DNA of 64,000 nucleotides, taken from NCBI RefSeq assembly GCF_029637605.1, contig NZ_CP121261.1, forward strand, positions 5,766,001 through 5,830,000, in the 5' to 3' direction. This DNA comes from Achromobacter spanius. Its GTDB lineage: Bacteria > Pseudomonadota > Gammaproteobacteria > Burkholderiales > Burkholderiaceae_B. The notes beneath the pieces were generated by a model. That model saw nothing but the letters and a program-made list of their open reading frames with translations, was not told where the DNA came from and made no database searches. Position 1 is the stretch's first letter; each line of letters begins with the position of its first letter. Below are positions 1 through 9,416 of this stretch, one piece after another. The position numbers and the translations under genes are program-made.

Positions 1-440
1 TGCCGTACGCCATGGGCGTGCAGATGGCCAACCCTGGGCACGACGTCGCCGTCATCACCGGCGAAGCGTCGATCCAGATGAACATCCAGGAACTGTCGAC
101 CTGCCATCAATACCGCCTGACGCCCAAGATCGTCTGCCTGAACAACCGTTTTCTGGGCATGGTCCGGCAATGGCAGCAGATCGATTACGGCTCGCGCTAT
201 TCCGAGTCCTACATGGATTCGCTGCCCGACTTCGTCAAGGTGGCCGAAGCCTACGGCCATGTGGGTCTGCGCATTGAGCGTCCGGCGGATGTCGAACCCG
301 CGCTGCGCGAAGCCTTTGGCAAGCACAAGGAACGCCTGGTCTTTCTGGACTTCATCACCGACCGCACTGAAAACGTGTGGCCGATGGTCAAGGCCGGCCG
401 TGGGCTGACCGAAATGCTGCTTGGCTCTGAAGACCTGTAA
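1..440 (+). CDS. ilvI: Acetolactate synthase large subunit, C-terminal part (5' end outside window)
   Basis: Last ~146 residues of the thiamine-diphosphate-dependent catalytic subunit that makes acetolactate or acetohydroxybutyrate in valine, leucine and isoleucine synthesis. The frame is open to the window edge, so the gene starts upstream. The visible part holds the end of the ThDP/metal region (GEASIQMNIQELST, where many homologues have GDG), the NNRFLGMVRQWQ segment and the usual WPMV...GLTEML tail. A Shine-Dalgarno GGAGG directly after the stop serves ilvH, 10 bp away, so the two subunits are co-translated. Whether it is called ilvI or ilvB is a naming choice; the adjacent ilvH favours ilvI. 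Confidence 0.95.
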   Translation, partial: PYAMGVQMANPGHDVAVITGEASIQMNIQELSTCHQYRLTPKIVCLNNRFLGMVRQWQQIDYGSRYSESYMDSLPDFVKVAEAYGHVGLRIERPADVEPALREAFGKHKERLVFLDFITDRTENVWPMVKAGRGLTEMLLGSEDL

Positions 441-450
441 GGAGGCCCCC

Positions 451-942
451 ATGAAGCACGTGATTTCCGTCCTCCTCGAAAACGAACCCGGCGCGCTGTC
501 GCGCGTGGTGGGGCTGTTTTCCGCGCGGGGCTACAACATTGAAACCCTGACCGTGGCGCCCACCGAGGACGCCACGCTGTCGCGCATGACCATCGTGACC
601 ACCGGCTCGGATGATGTGATCGAACAGATCACCAAGCACCTGAACCGCCTGGTGGATGTCGTTAAAGTGGTGGACCTGACCGAAGGCGCCCACATCGAGC
701 GCGAGCTGATGCTGGTGAAGGTGCGCGCCGTTGGCAAGGAACGCGAAGAGATGAAGCGCATGGCGGATATTTTCCGTGGCCGCATCATCGACGTGACCGA
801 CAAGTCCTACACCATCGAATTGACCGGGGTGCAGGAAAAAGTACAGGCCTTCCTGGAGGCCCTGGACCGCAGTGCCATCCTTGAAACCGTACGCACCGGC
901 GTGTCCGGCATCGGACGCGGTGAACGGATTTTGAAGATTTGA
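451..942 (+). CDS. ilvH: Acetolactate synthase small (regulatory) subunit
   Basis: Regulatory subunit of acetohydroxyacid synthase, 163 aa, the normal length. The N-terminal ACT domain is clear (MKHVISVLLENEPGALSRVV), followed by the ALS small-subunit C-terminal domain. ACT domains in this family bind valine and give feedback inhibition. The ATG at 451 is preferred over an earlier in-frame start at 421 because GGAGG lies 5 bases before it and the 421 start would overlap ilvI. It sits in the operon ilvI-ilvH-ilvC. Confidence 0.96.
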   Translation: MKHVISVLLENEPGALSRVVGLFSARGYNIETLTVAPTEDATLSRMTIVTTGSDDVIEQITKHLNRLVDVVKVVDLTEGAHIERELMLVKVRAVGKEREEMKRMADIFRGRIIDVTDKSYTIELTGVQEKVQAFLEALDRSAILETVRTGVSGIGRGERILKI

Positions 943-982
943 CCGGCCTTCCAGGCCACGCCACACCCTACATCTGAATTAA

Positions 983-2035
<1,053 letters not shown>

Positions 2036-2079
2036 TCGACGCCCGGCGCGGGCTGGCCCCGCGCCCCGTCTGCCAAGAC

Positions 2080-2109
2080 GGCATGCCTCTACAGGGCATG
2101 CCTTTTTTT
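2080..2109 (+). terminator. Rho-independent terminator after ilvC
   Basis: GGCATGCC (2080-2087) pairs with GGCATGCC (2095-2102) across a 7-nt loop and is followed by seven T. It separates the ilv operon from pssA. Confidence 0.9.
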
Positions 2110-2201
2110 ATTGCCTTTTCCCCAGGCATGGCACTTGCTCTGTCCCGCAAGCGGGGCCATATGAGTTAACCTTTCACAGTCCGTTGTAAGTTATTGAGAC
2201 C

Positions 2202-2975
2202 ATGCCCAATTTTTCCATGCGCGATTCCGAGAACCGCCACCGAAGTATCTACTTGCTGCCCAACGCATTCACCACCGCTGCGCTGTTTGCGGGGTTCTAT
2301 GCCGTTGTGCAGGCAATGAATGATCGCTTCGAAGTTGCCGCCATCGCCATTTTCGTGGCCATGGTGCTGGACGGCATGGATGGCCGGGTGGCTCGCCTGA
2401 CCAACACGCAATCGGCATTTGGTGAGCAATATGACTCTTTGTCCGACATGACGTCTTTTGGCGTGGCGCCCGCGCTGGTCATGTACGAATGGATTCTGAA
2501 TGACCTGGGCCGTTGGGGCTGGCTGGCCGCCTTTGTCTATGTGGCCGGTGCAGCGCTGCGCCTGGCGCGGTTCAACACCAACATCGCCGTCGTCGACAAA
2601 CGTTATTTCCAGGGCTTGCCCAGCCCGGCCGCTGCCGCGCTGGTGGCGGGTTTTGTGTGGCTGGCGGTGGACAACAAGCTGCCCATTCACGACAGCCTGA
2701 TGGCTTGGGTGGCGTTCACGCTGACCATGTACGCTGGCATCACCATGGTGTCCAACGCCCCGTTCTTCAGTGGCAAGAGTTTTGCGCTGGGCCGTAGCGT
2801 GCCGTTCTGGGGCATCCTGCTGGTGGTGGCGGTATTCGTGTTCGTGTCCAGCGACCCCCCGGTCGTGCTGTTCGGGCTGTTCGTGCTGTATGGCTTGTCG
2901 GGTTGGGTCATGTGGGGCTGGCGCTGGAACAAGGCGCGCCGCCTGACGCAAGAGCGCCGCAGCCATTCGTCCTGA
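2202..2975 (+). CDS. pssA: CDP-diacylglycerol--serine O-phosphatidyltransferase
   Basis: Membrane enzyme making phosphatidylserine from CDP-diacylglycerol and serine, the precursor of phosphatidylethanolamine. 257 aa with about six hydrophobic helices. The CDP-alcohol phosphotransferase signature is complete near residue 62: DGMDGRVARL, then G-E-Q-Y-D-S-L-S-D, giving the D-G-x2-A-R-x8-G-x3-D-x3-D pattern. It stands alone between two terminators, downstream of ilvC. Start ATG 2202 gives the usual RHRSIYLLPNAFT N-terminus for the type II (membrane-bound) family. Confidence 0.95.
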   Translation: MPNFSMRDSENRHRSIYLLPNAFTTAALFAGFYAVVQAMNDRFEVAAIAIFVAMVLDGMDGRVARLTNTQSAFGEQYDSLSDMTSFGVAPALVMYEWILNDLGRWGWLAAFVYVAGAALRLARFNTNIAVVDKRYFQGLPSPAAAALVAGFVWLAVDNKLPIHDSLMAWVAFTLTMYAGITMVSNAPFFSGKSFALGRSVPFWGILLVVAVFVFVSSDPPVVLFGLFVLYGLSGWVMWGWRWNKARRLTQERRSHSS

Positions 2976-3010
2976 TCCGCTGATCGCTGCTTTTCAACGC
3001 GCAGCCATTT

Positions 3011-3046
3011 AAAAAACCCGCCAGTTCTTATTGGCGGGTTTTTTGT
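3011..3046. terminator. Bidirectional terminator between pssA and the convergent lipoprotein gene
   Basis: AAAAAACCCGCCA pairs with TGGCGGGTTTTTT around a short AT loop. An A-run on one side and a T-run on the other mean it can end transcription of both convergent genes. Confidence 0.9.
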
Positions 3047-3057
3047 TGATGGCGAGT

Positions 3058-3576
3058 TCAGCGCCACATGAATCTGTCGTCGTCGTACATGGGGTCGGGG
3101 CCAGGGTGGAAGTGCGTCACCTTGCTGCCGTCGCGGCTCATGTAGACGTACATCAGCGAATTCCACACGCCGTTTTCCTTGTACCGATACGACCACACGA
3201 CTTCGCGCTTTTCGCCCAGGCCCGTTTGATCGATTTGGGCGGGTGGCCCGAATTCGCAGCGTACGCGGTCTGGCCCCCAATCGCCGGTTTCCAGCACTTT
3301 GAAGTGCGCGTCCGTCAGCAGGGGCAGCACCTGGCCCACGCGGCCGTCGGTGCCGACGTTGGTACCCCAGGCGTATTGGCCCATGGGCTGTTGCGTCCAG
3401 ATGACGCGGCGCCCGCCACCGGCTTGGGGGCATTCGAAGTTGGGTTGGCCGAATTGGGTAAGCACTTCCCCGTAGGGAGTACCGGGCGGGATCTGAGTCA
3501 TGTTGGCGCAAGCCGCCAAGCTGGCGATCGCCAGGGTCGCCAGGGCCACACGCGCGGGCCTGAAATATTTAGACAT
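3058..3576 (-). CDS. Putative lipoprotein, 172 aa
   Basis: The signal peptide ends in a lipobox (ASLAAC; Cys at about residue 23), so it is a predicted lipoprotein of the cell envelope. The mature part has a SmpA/OmlA-flavoured stretch (IPPGTPYGEVLTQFGQPN) and a tail rich in aromatic residues; no enzyme motif was seen. ATG 3576 is chosen over 3591 because GAGGAG lies 8 bases upstream of it. It is divergent from rpsO, and function is unknown. Confidence 0.85.
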   Translation of the reverse strand: MSKYFRPARVALATLAIASLAACANMTQIPPGTPYGEVLTQFGQPNFECPQAGGGRRVIWTQQPMGQYAWGTNVGTDGRVGQVLPLLTDAHFKVLETGDWGPDRVRCEFGPPAQIDQTGLGEKREVVWSYRYKENGVWNSLMYVYMSRDGSKVTHFHPGPDPMYDDDRFMWR

Positions 3577-3892
3577 GTGTTTGCTCCTCAAGGGCGCCGG
3601 TCGGGGCGCTGCGGCCGGTACCGGCCCCCAAAACCACCTGTGGGGTAATTCTAGCGAATCAGCTATAATCGCCGAGCTTTATCAAGTGTATTGATTTTGC
3701 AAGATGCTTTGCGCCGGCAGTCTGGCTGCAGAGTGGCCCCCAACCTGGAACATTCCGTGTGTGGTGGACCATTCTGGCAGCTATTGAAGCAGCAGTGAGA
3801 AAGCAAAAACGCTTATCGCCGGAATTCACGCAAATTTTTTCCAAACCACGTCAGGGCACCTCGGCCCTGTCGCATGTCCGAAGAGGTCATCA
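3577..3892 (+). promoter_or_regulatory. rpsO upstream region with a TATAAT -10 box
   Basis: 316-bp gap between the divergent lipoprotein gene and rpsO. A consensus TATAAT is at 3664-3669; the -35 element is not obvious. If used, it gives an rpsO leader of about 215 nt, long enough for the structured leader that S15 binds in other bacteria. No convincing ORF is present. The promoter call rests only on the -10 match. Confidence 0.5.
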
Positions 3893-4162
3893 ATGTCTGT
3901 AGCTGACATCAAGAAATCCGATATCGTTGCGCAATTCCAACGCGCTCAAGGCGATACCGGCTCCCCCGAAGTTCAGGTGGCTCTGCTCACCGCCCGTATC
4001 AACGAACTGACTGGTCACTTCAAAGAACACATGAAGGACCATCACTCGCGCCGCGGTCTGCTGCGTATGGTCAGCCGTCGCCGCAAGCTGCTCGACTATC
4101 TCAAGGGCCGCAATCCCGATTCGTACCGCGCTCTGATCGAAAAACTCGGTCTGCGCAAGTGA
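3893..4162 (+). CDS. rpsO: 30S ribosomal protein S15
   Basis: 89 aa, the exact family length, with the S15 signature ([19 protein letters not shown] and [21 protein letters not shown]). It binds the central domain of 16S rRNA early in 30S assembly and, in many bacteria, its own mRNA leader. It is followed by pnp on the same strand, the widely conserved arrangement. Confidence 0.99.
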   Translation: MSVADIKKSDIVAQFQRAQGDTGSPEVQVALLTARINELTGHFKEHMKDHHSRRGLLRMVSRRRKLLDYLKGRNPDSYRALIEKLGLRK

Positions 4163-4191
4163 TCGACGGGGCTGGCTCCCCATGACGCAAT

Positions 4192-4236
4192 AACCGTGGT
4201 CGGTGCGACGTATTGTCGCAGCGGCCACGGTTTTTC
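4192..4236 (+). terminator. rpsO-pnp intergenic hairpin (attenuator or RNase III site)
   Basis: AACCGTGG (4192-4199) pairs with CCACGGTT (4225-4232). An inner stem TGCGAC/GTCGCA (4204-4209/4215-4220) sits inside it and a T-run follows. In E. coli the corresponding region is a leaky terminator plus the RNase III site through which PNPase represses itself; a similar role is inferred here from position and shape. Confidence 0.75.
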
Positions 4237-4256
4237 ATTTGTAAGGAATAATCGTC

Positions 4257-6419
4257 ATGTTCAACAAAGTGACAAAATCGTTCCAGTACGGCCAGCACAC
4301 GGTCGTCCTGGAAACTGGCGAGATCGCTCGCCAGGCCTCCGGCGCCGTTGTGGTGTCGATCGAGGACACCGTTGTCCTGGCCACCGTTGTGGCCTCCAAG
4401 AAGGCCAAGCCGGGTCAAACGTTTTTCCCGCTGACCGTCGACTACATCGAGAAGACCTACGCCGCCGGCCGTATTCCGGGTGGGTTCTTCAAGCGTGAAG
4501 GCAAGCCCTCCGAAAAGGAAACGCTGACCTCGCGCCTGATCGACCGTCCGCTGCGCCCGCTGTTCCCGGAAGACTTCTACAACGAAGTCCAGGTGGTCAT
4601 CCACACGCTGTCGGTCAACCCCGAGATTGATCCCGACATGGCCGCCATGATCGGCGCCTCGGCCGCACTGGCCATTTCGGGCATCCCGTTCAACGGCCCG
4701 ATCGGCGCCGCGCGCGTGGGCTACATCGACGGCCAATACGTCCTGAACCCGACCGCGTCGCAACTGAAGTCGTCCAAGCTGGACCTGGTGGTTGCCGGTA
4801 CGGAAAACGCCGTACTGATGGTGGAATCGGAAGCCCAACAGCTTTCCGAGGAAATCATGCTGGGCGGCGTGGTGTTTGGCCACGAGCAGATGCAGTCCGT
4901 CATCAACGCCATTCACGAACTGGTCAAGGATGCCGGCAAGCCCGAATGGGATTGGCAAGCGCCCGCCAAGGATGAAGCCCTGATCGCCGCCGTGACCGCG
5001 GCTGCCCAGGATGGCCTGAACGCCGCCTACCAGATCCGCGACAAGCAGGCCCGCACCGCCAAGCTGCGCGAAGTGTCGGCCGACGTGTCGGCCAAGCTGG
5101 CTGCCGCCGCCGCTGAAAAGGGCGAGCCGCTGCCTGACGCCGTGACCGTCGACAACATCATGTTCTCGCTGGAATCGGCCATCGTTCGCGGTCAGATCCT
5201 GAACGGCGAACCGCGTATCGACGGTCGCGACACCCGCACCGTTCGCCCCATCAGCGTGCGTCTGGGCGTGCTGCCCCGCGCACACGGCAGCGCGCTGTTC
5301 ACCCGTGGTGAAACGCAGGCGTTGGTCGTGGCCACGCTGGGCACCAAGCAAGACGAGCAGATCATCGACGCGCTCATGGGTGAATACCGCGACCGCTTCA
5401 TGATGCACTACAACATGCCTCCGTTCGCCACCGGCGAAACGGGCCGCATCGGTGTACCCAAGCGCCGCGAAATCGGTCACGGCCGTCTGGCCAAGCGCGC
5501 GCTGATCCCGCTGCTGCCGGCACCGGAAGATTTCCAGTATTCGATCCGCATCGTGTCGGAAATCACCGAGTCCAACGGCTCGTCGTCGATGGCTTCGGTC
5601 TGCGGCGGCTCGCTGGCCATGATGGACGCTGGCGTGCCGGTCAAGGATCACGTGGCCGGCGTGGCCATGGGTCTGATCCTGGACGGCGGCAAGTTCGCCG
5701 TGCTGACCGACATTCTGGGTGACGAAGACCACCTGGGCGACATGGACTTCAAGGTTGCGGGCACCGAAAACGGCGTCACCGCACTGCAGATGGACATCAA
5801 GATCCAGGGCATCACCAAGGAAATCATGCAAGTGGCGCTGGCGCAAGCCCGCGAAGGCCGCCTGCACATCCTGACCAAGATGAAGGAAGCGCTGGACGGT
5901 TCGCGTGGCGAGCTCTCGGCTTTCGCCCCGCGCATGCTGACCATCAAGATCAACCCCGAGAAGATCCGTGACGTGATCGGCAAGGGCGGCGCCACCATCC
6001 GCGCGCTGACCGAAGAAACCGGCACGCAGATCGACATCTCCGACGACGGCACGATCGTGATCGCCAGCGTTGACGAAGCGCAGGCCAAAGAAGCCCAGCG
6101 CCGCATCGTCGAACTGACGGCCGACGTTGAAGTGGGCCAGATGTACGAAGGCTCGGTCCTGCGTCTGCTGGACTTCGGCGCCATCGTGCAAGTGCTGCCG
6201 GGCCGCGACGGCCTGCTGCACATCTCGGAAATCGCCAACTACCGCATCGCGAACATCAACGATGTGCTGAAGGTCGGCCAGCAAGTCCGCGTCAAGGTCA
6301 TCGAGGCCGACGACAAGGGCCGCCTGCGCCTGTCCATCAAGGCAATCGGCGGTATCGAAGCGCAGCAACCCGCTGCCGCTCCCGATGCAGCCCCCCAATC
6401 GGAACCGCAAGCTGAATAA
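4257..6419 (+). CDS. pnp: Polyribonucleotide nucleotidyltransferase (PNPase)
   Basis: Phosphorolytic 3'-5' exoribonuclease and degradosome partner, 720 aa. It has the full architecture: two RNase PH domains (about 1-225 and 310-540, with the second catalytic core in the [25 protein letters not shown] and [18 protein letters not shown] regions), a helical linker, a KH domain near 560-615 ([18 protein letters not shown]) and an S1 domain near 620-695. The C-terminus is an Ala/Pro/Gln-rich tail. ATG 4257 follows GTAAGGAATAATCGTC. It lies in the rpsO-pnp unit and ends at a strong terminator. Confidence 0.98.
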   Translation: MFNKVTKSFQYGQHTVVLETGEIARQASGAVVVSIEDTVVLATVVASKKAKPGQTFFPLTVDYIEKTYAAGRIPGGFFKREGKPSEKETLTSRLIDRPLRPLFPEDFYNEVQVVIHTLSVNPEIDPDMAAMIGASAALAISGIPFNGPIGAARVGYIDGQYVLNPTASQLKSSKLDLVVAGTENAVLMVESEAQQLSEEIMLGGVVFGHEQMQSVINAIHELVKDAGKPEWDWQAPAKDEALIAAVTAAAQDGLNAAYQIRDKQARTAKLREVSADVSAKLAAAAAEKGEPLPDAVTVDNIMFSLESAIVRGQILNGEPRIDGRDTRTVRPISVRLGVLPRAHGSALFTRGETQALVVATLGTKQDEQIIDALMGEYRDRFMMHYNMPPFATGETGRIGVPKRREIGHGRLAKRALIPLLPAPEDFQYSIRIVSEITESNGSSSMASVCGGSLAMMDAGVPVKDHVAGVAMGLILDGGKFAVLTDILGDEDHLGDMDFKVAGTENGVTALQMDIKIQGITKEIMQVALAQAREGRLHILTKMKEALDGSRGELSAFAPRMLTIKINPEKIRDVIGKGGATIRALTEETGTQIDISDDGTIVIASVDEAQAKEAQRRIVELTADVEVGQMYEGSVLRLLDFGAIVQVLPGRDGLLHISEIANYRIANINDVLKVGQQVRVKVIEADDKGRLRLSIKAIGGIEAQQPAAAPDAAPQSEPQAE

Positions 6420-6444
6420 GCTTGCTGCCTGATTGAACGAAGAA

Positions 6445-6470
6445 CGGCACCGCAAGGTGCCGTTTTTTTT
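6445..6470 (+). terminator. Terminator after pnp
   Basis: CGGCACC GCAA GGTGCCG followed by eight T: a GNRA-type tetraloop on a perfect 7-bp stem. Confidence 0.93.
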
Positions 6471-6533
6471 GGGCCTGGCCACCTTTCCTGTAAAGTCTTG
6501 CGCCAGACGGAGGGAATAACGGATGAGCCAAGC

Positions 6534-7259
6534 ATGAGGGGATGGGCGGCGGGCACCACCGCCGTGGCGCTGCTTGCCGCGCTGCTGACCGGCTGCATGA
6601 GCAGCCCCGGTCCGGGCCAGCGCGGGCCCAAAGGCGAAGCCATGTCCGCCGACCAGTTCGGCCAGACGGATTTCAACCGCACGGTCACGCTGGAAGTGCG
6701 CGACAACCTGGACAGTCTGTATTCGCTGCTGGACAAACTCTACCGCCGCAACCCTCGCGAATGGCGCAAGACCGGCGTGGCGGACCACAAGACAGCCGTT
6801 GACCGCGTCAAGCACGCCATCGAAGTCCGCGTTCCGCCGGGCGACCTGGCCGGCCTGCGAGACATTCAGATCCTGGCGGTGTCGTTGGACCCGAACTACA
6901 CCGGCGACCGCGTTGGCGCCTTCATTTATGGCCTGGCGGACACCATCATCGCGGCGCACAACGGCAAGACCCGCCTGTACGCCACCGACGCGCTGGACGG
7001 TCAGCGGGTCTACAATGCCGCACGGAATGTCGAGGCCGCCGCCTGGCTGCTGGCGTCGCGCCGCAACAACCAGGGCGAACTGCTTTTGCTGGCCAATGAA
7101 ATGTCTCCCACCGCCACGAACCTGAGCTTCGAGCGCGAGTTCGGCGCCATCATTGGCCGGCTGGACCTGATCGCCAACCTGCTTGGTGAAAATTCGCGCC
7201 GCATCGGCATCAACTATGCGCAGGGCCTCCTGCTGTTCAATTTTCTGCCTGTGCGTTAA
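6534..7259 (+). CDS. Putative lipoprotein, 241 aa, unknown function
   Basis: N-terminal signal peptide with lipobox LLTGC, so probably membrane-anchored. The mature protein is mostly helical and hydrophilic (EVRDNLDSLYSLLDKLYRRNP, GAFIYGLADTIIAAHNGK, NLLGENSRRIGINYAQGLL), matching a conserved proteobacterial lipoprotein type without an assigned activity. The start is taken at ATG 6534, directly before the positively charged signal peptide; a TTG at 6498 is possible but adds 12 unlikely residues. The stop is 15 bp before the dehydratase start, so the two are probably co-transcribed. Confidence 0.85.
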   Translation: MRGWAAGTTAVALLAALLTGCMSSPGPGQRGPKGEAMSADQFGQTDFNRTVTLEVRDNLDSLYSLLDKLYRRNPREWRKTGVADHKTAVDRVKHAIEVRVPPGDLAGLRDIQILAVSLDPNYTGDRVGAFIYGLADTIIAAHNGKTRLYATDALDGQRVYNAARNVEAAAWLLASRRNNQGELLLLANEMSPTATNLSFEREFGAIIGRLDLIANLLGENSRRIGINYAQGLLLFNFLPVR

Positions 7260-7274
7260 CAGGATCTTCCCATC

Positions 7275-8492
7275 GTGATCGATATCGTTTCCATCCAGAC
7301 CGCCCGCGACAACCTGCGCGGCCAGGTGCTGAAGACCCCCTTTACCCTGTCGCGCACGCTGTCCGACATCTTCGGCGCCGAGATCTGGCTGAAGTTCGAG
7401 AACCTGCAGTTCACGGCATCGTTCAAGGAACGCGGCTCCCTGAACCGCATGCTGACCCTGTCGGCCGACGAGCGCGCCAAGGGCGTGATCGCGGTGTCGG
7501 CTGGCAACCACGCCCAAGGCGTGGCCTACCATGCGCAGCGCATGGGCGTGCCCGCGGTGATCGTGATGCCGCGCTTCACGCCCACGGTCAAGGTGGCCAA
7601 CACGCGCCGTTTCGGCGCCGAAGTGGTGCTGGCCGGCGATTCCTTTGACGATGCCAAGGCACATGGCTACGAACTTGCCCAGGCGCGTGGCCTGATCATG
7701 ATCCATCCCTACGATGACGAGGCCGTCATTTCAGGGCAGGGCACCGTAGCGCTTGAAATGCTGGAAGATCAGCCGCAGCTCGATATGCTGGTGATCGCCA
7801 TCGGCGGCGGCGGTTTGATGTCAGGGGTTGCCACGGCGGCCAAGGCCTTGAAACCGGGCATCGAGATCGTGGGGGTGCAGACTGAACGCTTTCCGTCCAT
7901 GTACGCGGCCGTCAAGGGCGTGGCCATGCCGCAGGGGCAATACACCATCGCGGAAGGCATTGCGGTGAAGTCGCCCGGCGCGCTGACGCAGCCCATCGTC
8001 GCCAAGCTGGTCGACCATATTGAACTGGTCAGCGAAAGCGACATCGAGCACGCTATCGTCGTGCTGCTGGAGATTGAGAAGACCGTGGTTGAAGGCGCGG
8101 GCGCCGCGGGGCTGGCCGCGCTGCTGCGCGCGCAGGAAGCGGGCAGCGACCGGTTCAAGGGCAAGCGCATCGGCCTGGTGCTGACCGGCGGCAATATCGA
8201 CCCGCTGATGCTGGGCGAACTGATCGAACGCGGCATGGTGCGCGCCGGCCGCCTGGCCCGCATCCGCGTGGACCTGCGTGACCTGCCCGGCGCGCTGGCG
8301 CATGCCACCAAGCTCATCGCCGATGCCCAGGCGAACATCACCGAAGTGCACCATCAGCGCGCCTTCACGTCGCTGCCGGTACGCAACGTTGAAGTGGACT
8401 TCGTGCTGCAAACGCGCGGGCCGGAACATATTCTTGAAGTGATCGACGTGCTGAACGCCGCGGGCTTCGCGGCCAGCAACCATGACCACTGA
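7275..8492 (+). CDS. ilvA: Threonine ammonia-lyase (threonine dehydratase) with C-terminal ACT domain
   Basis: PLP-dependent deamination of threonine to 2-oxobutanoate, feeding isoleucine synthesis. 405 aa: fold-type II PLP domain with the Schiff-base lysine in TASFKERGS (Lys51), the phosphate-binding loop IGGGGLMSG near residue 180, then an ACT-like domain from about 330. This is the ~400-aa single-ACT form, sometimes classed as catabolic (TdcB-like), rather than the ~500-aa two-ACT IlvA, so whether isoleucine inhibits it is open. The start is GTG 7275 after AGGATC. Confidence 0.93.
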   Translation: MIDIVSIQTARDNLRGQVLKTPFTLSRTLSDIFGAEIWLKFENLQFTASFKERGSLNRMLTLSADERAKGVIAVSAGNHAQGVAYHAQRMGVPAVIVMPRFTPTVKVANTRRFGAEVVLAGDSFDDAKAHGYELAQARGLIMIHPYDDEAVISGQGTVALEMLEDQPQLDMLVIAIGGGGLMSGVATAAKALKPGIEIVGVQTERFPSMYAAVKGVAMPQGQYTIAEGIAVKSPGALTQPIVAKLVDHIELVSESDIEHAIVVLLEIEKTVVEGAGAAGLAALLRAQEAGSDRFKGKRIGLVLTGGNIDPLMLGELIERGMVRAGRLARIRVDLRDLPGALAHATKLIADAQANITEVHHQRAFTSLPVRNVEVDFVLQTRGPEHILEVIDVLNAAGFAASNHDH

Positions 8493-8546
8493 CCACTGAC
8501 CGGGGCGGCCACAAAGGCCGCGATTCCCTTCCGTTCAGACATCAAG

Positions 8547-8569
8547 CGCCCGCACTTCGCGGGCGTTTT
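8547..8569 (+). terminator. Terminator after threonine dehydratase
   Basis: CGCCCGC ACTTC GCGGGCG followed by TTTT. Confidence 0.85.
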
Positions 8570-8572
8570 CAT

Positions 8573-8948
8573 TTGCTCCTGCCCGGTTCAGTCGGAAGTC
8601 GTTGCAAAAAAAAATGTGGGGCGCAGGCAGCGCACAAAATTTTTTTTTGCCGCCCATGGAACTTTTTTCAATCTTTCAAACATCCCCACGCTGTCTGGGC
8701 TGAAAGCAAATTGAAGGTATCTCGCAAGCCGGCATCCGAGCTGATTGCGAATAATTTGTCCACTATTTGACCTAGGGATATCCCGGAAAAACTTATGGTT
8801 CCCCCGGATGTTCGATATGTCGCCATGCGATTTAGCATTCCCCACTTCGCTTTTCCGCCTGTCGCTCTGTTCAGGGCGGGAGGGCGTAGAGATAAGGCGC
8901 GCCACTTTTCAGCGATGTTCCGGCGCGTCAGACTAGGGAGACTGCAGC
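8573..8948. other. 376-bp intergenic region before tctB; no gene seen
   Basis: Noticeably AT-richer than its surroundings, with two homopolymer tracts (A8 near 8606, T9 near 8640). Open frames here lack a plausible start, codon bias or homology. It presumably carries the tctBA promoter. There is no receptor gene (tctC) and no two-component regulator (tctDE) in it. Confidence 0.6.
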
Positions 8949-9407
8949 TTGATAAGAAACAGACAGGACTTTTGGTCCGGAGCCATGTTTATTGCTATTG
9001 GTGGCGCCTTTTCCATACAGGCCACCGAATATTCCATGGGAAGCGCGGCCCGCATGGGACCGGGATACTTCCCGTTCTGGCTGGGCATCGTGCTGGCGCT
9101 GATGGGCGCGGTCGTGCTGATCAGCGCGCTGGCCAAGAGCGCCGATACCACCACCATCACCCGCTACGATTTCCGCATCCTCTTCCTGGTGATCGGGTCG
9201 GTGGTGCTCTACGGTTTCGCGCTGCGGTACCTGGGGCTTTACATCTCGGTGTTCCTGCTGGTTCTCGTCAGCAGCCTCGCCAGCCATGAATTCAATTGGA
9301 AAGTCGCCGTCGCCAACGGCCTGTTCCTGGTGGCGTTCTCCTACCTTGCCTTCATACGCGGCCTGGGTTTGATATTTCCGCTGTGGCCCAGCGTTTTCGG
9401 CAACTAG
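8949..9407 (+). CDS. tctB: Tripartite tricarboxylate transporter, small membrane subunit (TctB family)
   Basis: 152 aa with four predicted membrane helices, the TctB size and layout (MFIAIGGAFSIQATEYSMGS and RMGPGYFPFWLGIVLALMG are typical). It is the small integral partner of TctA in secondary transport of carboxylates driven by a periplasmic TctC/Bug receptor. The start appears to be TTG 8949, with GGGAGA about 10 bases upstream; no ATG fits. tctA follows 9 bp later. The substrate cannot be told from sequence, and the cognate receptor is not adjacent. Confidence 0.9.
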   Translation: MIRNRQDFWSGAMFIAIGGAFSIQATEYSMGSAARMGPGYFPFWLGIVLALMGAVVLISALAKSADTTTITRYDFRILFLVIGSVVLYGFALRYLGLYISVFLLVLVSSLASHEFNWKVAVANGLFLVAFSYLAFIRGLGLIFPLWPSVFGN

Positions 9408-9416
9408 GAGACAACA

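Noticed and set aside
4101..7706. 1201-aa minus-strand open frame opposite pnp
   Set aside because: Antisense shadow of the high-GC pnp and neighbouring genes; His/Gln/Arg/Val-rich composition and no start signal.
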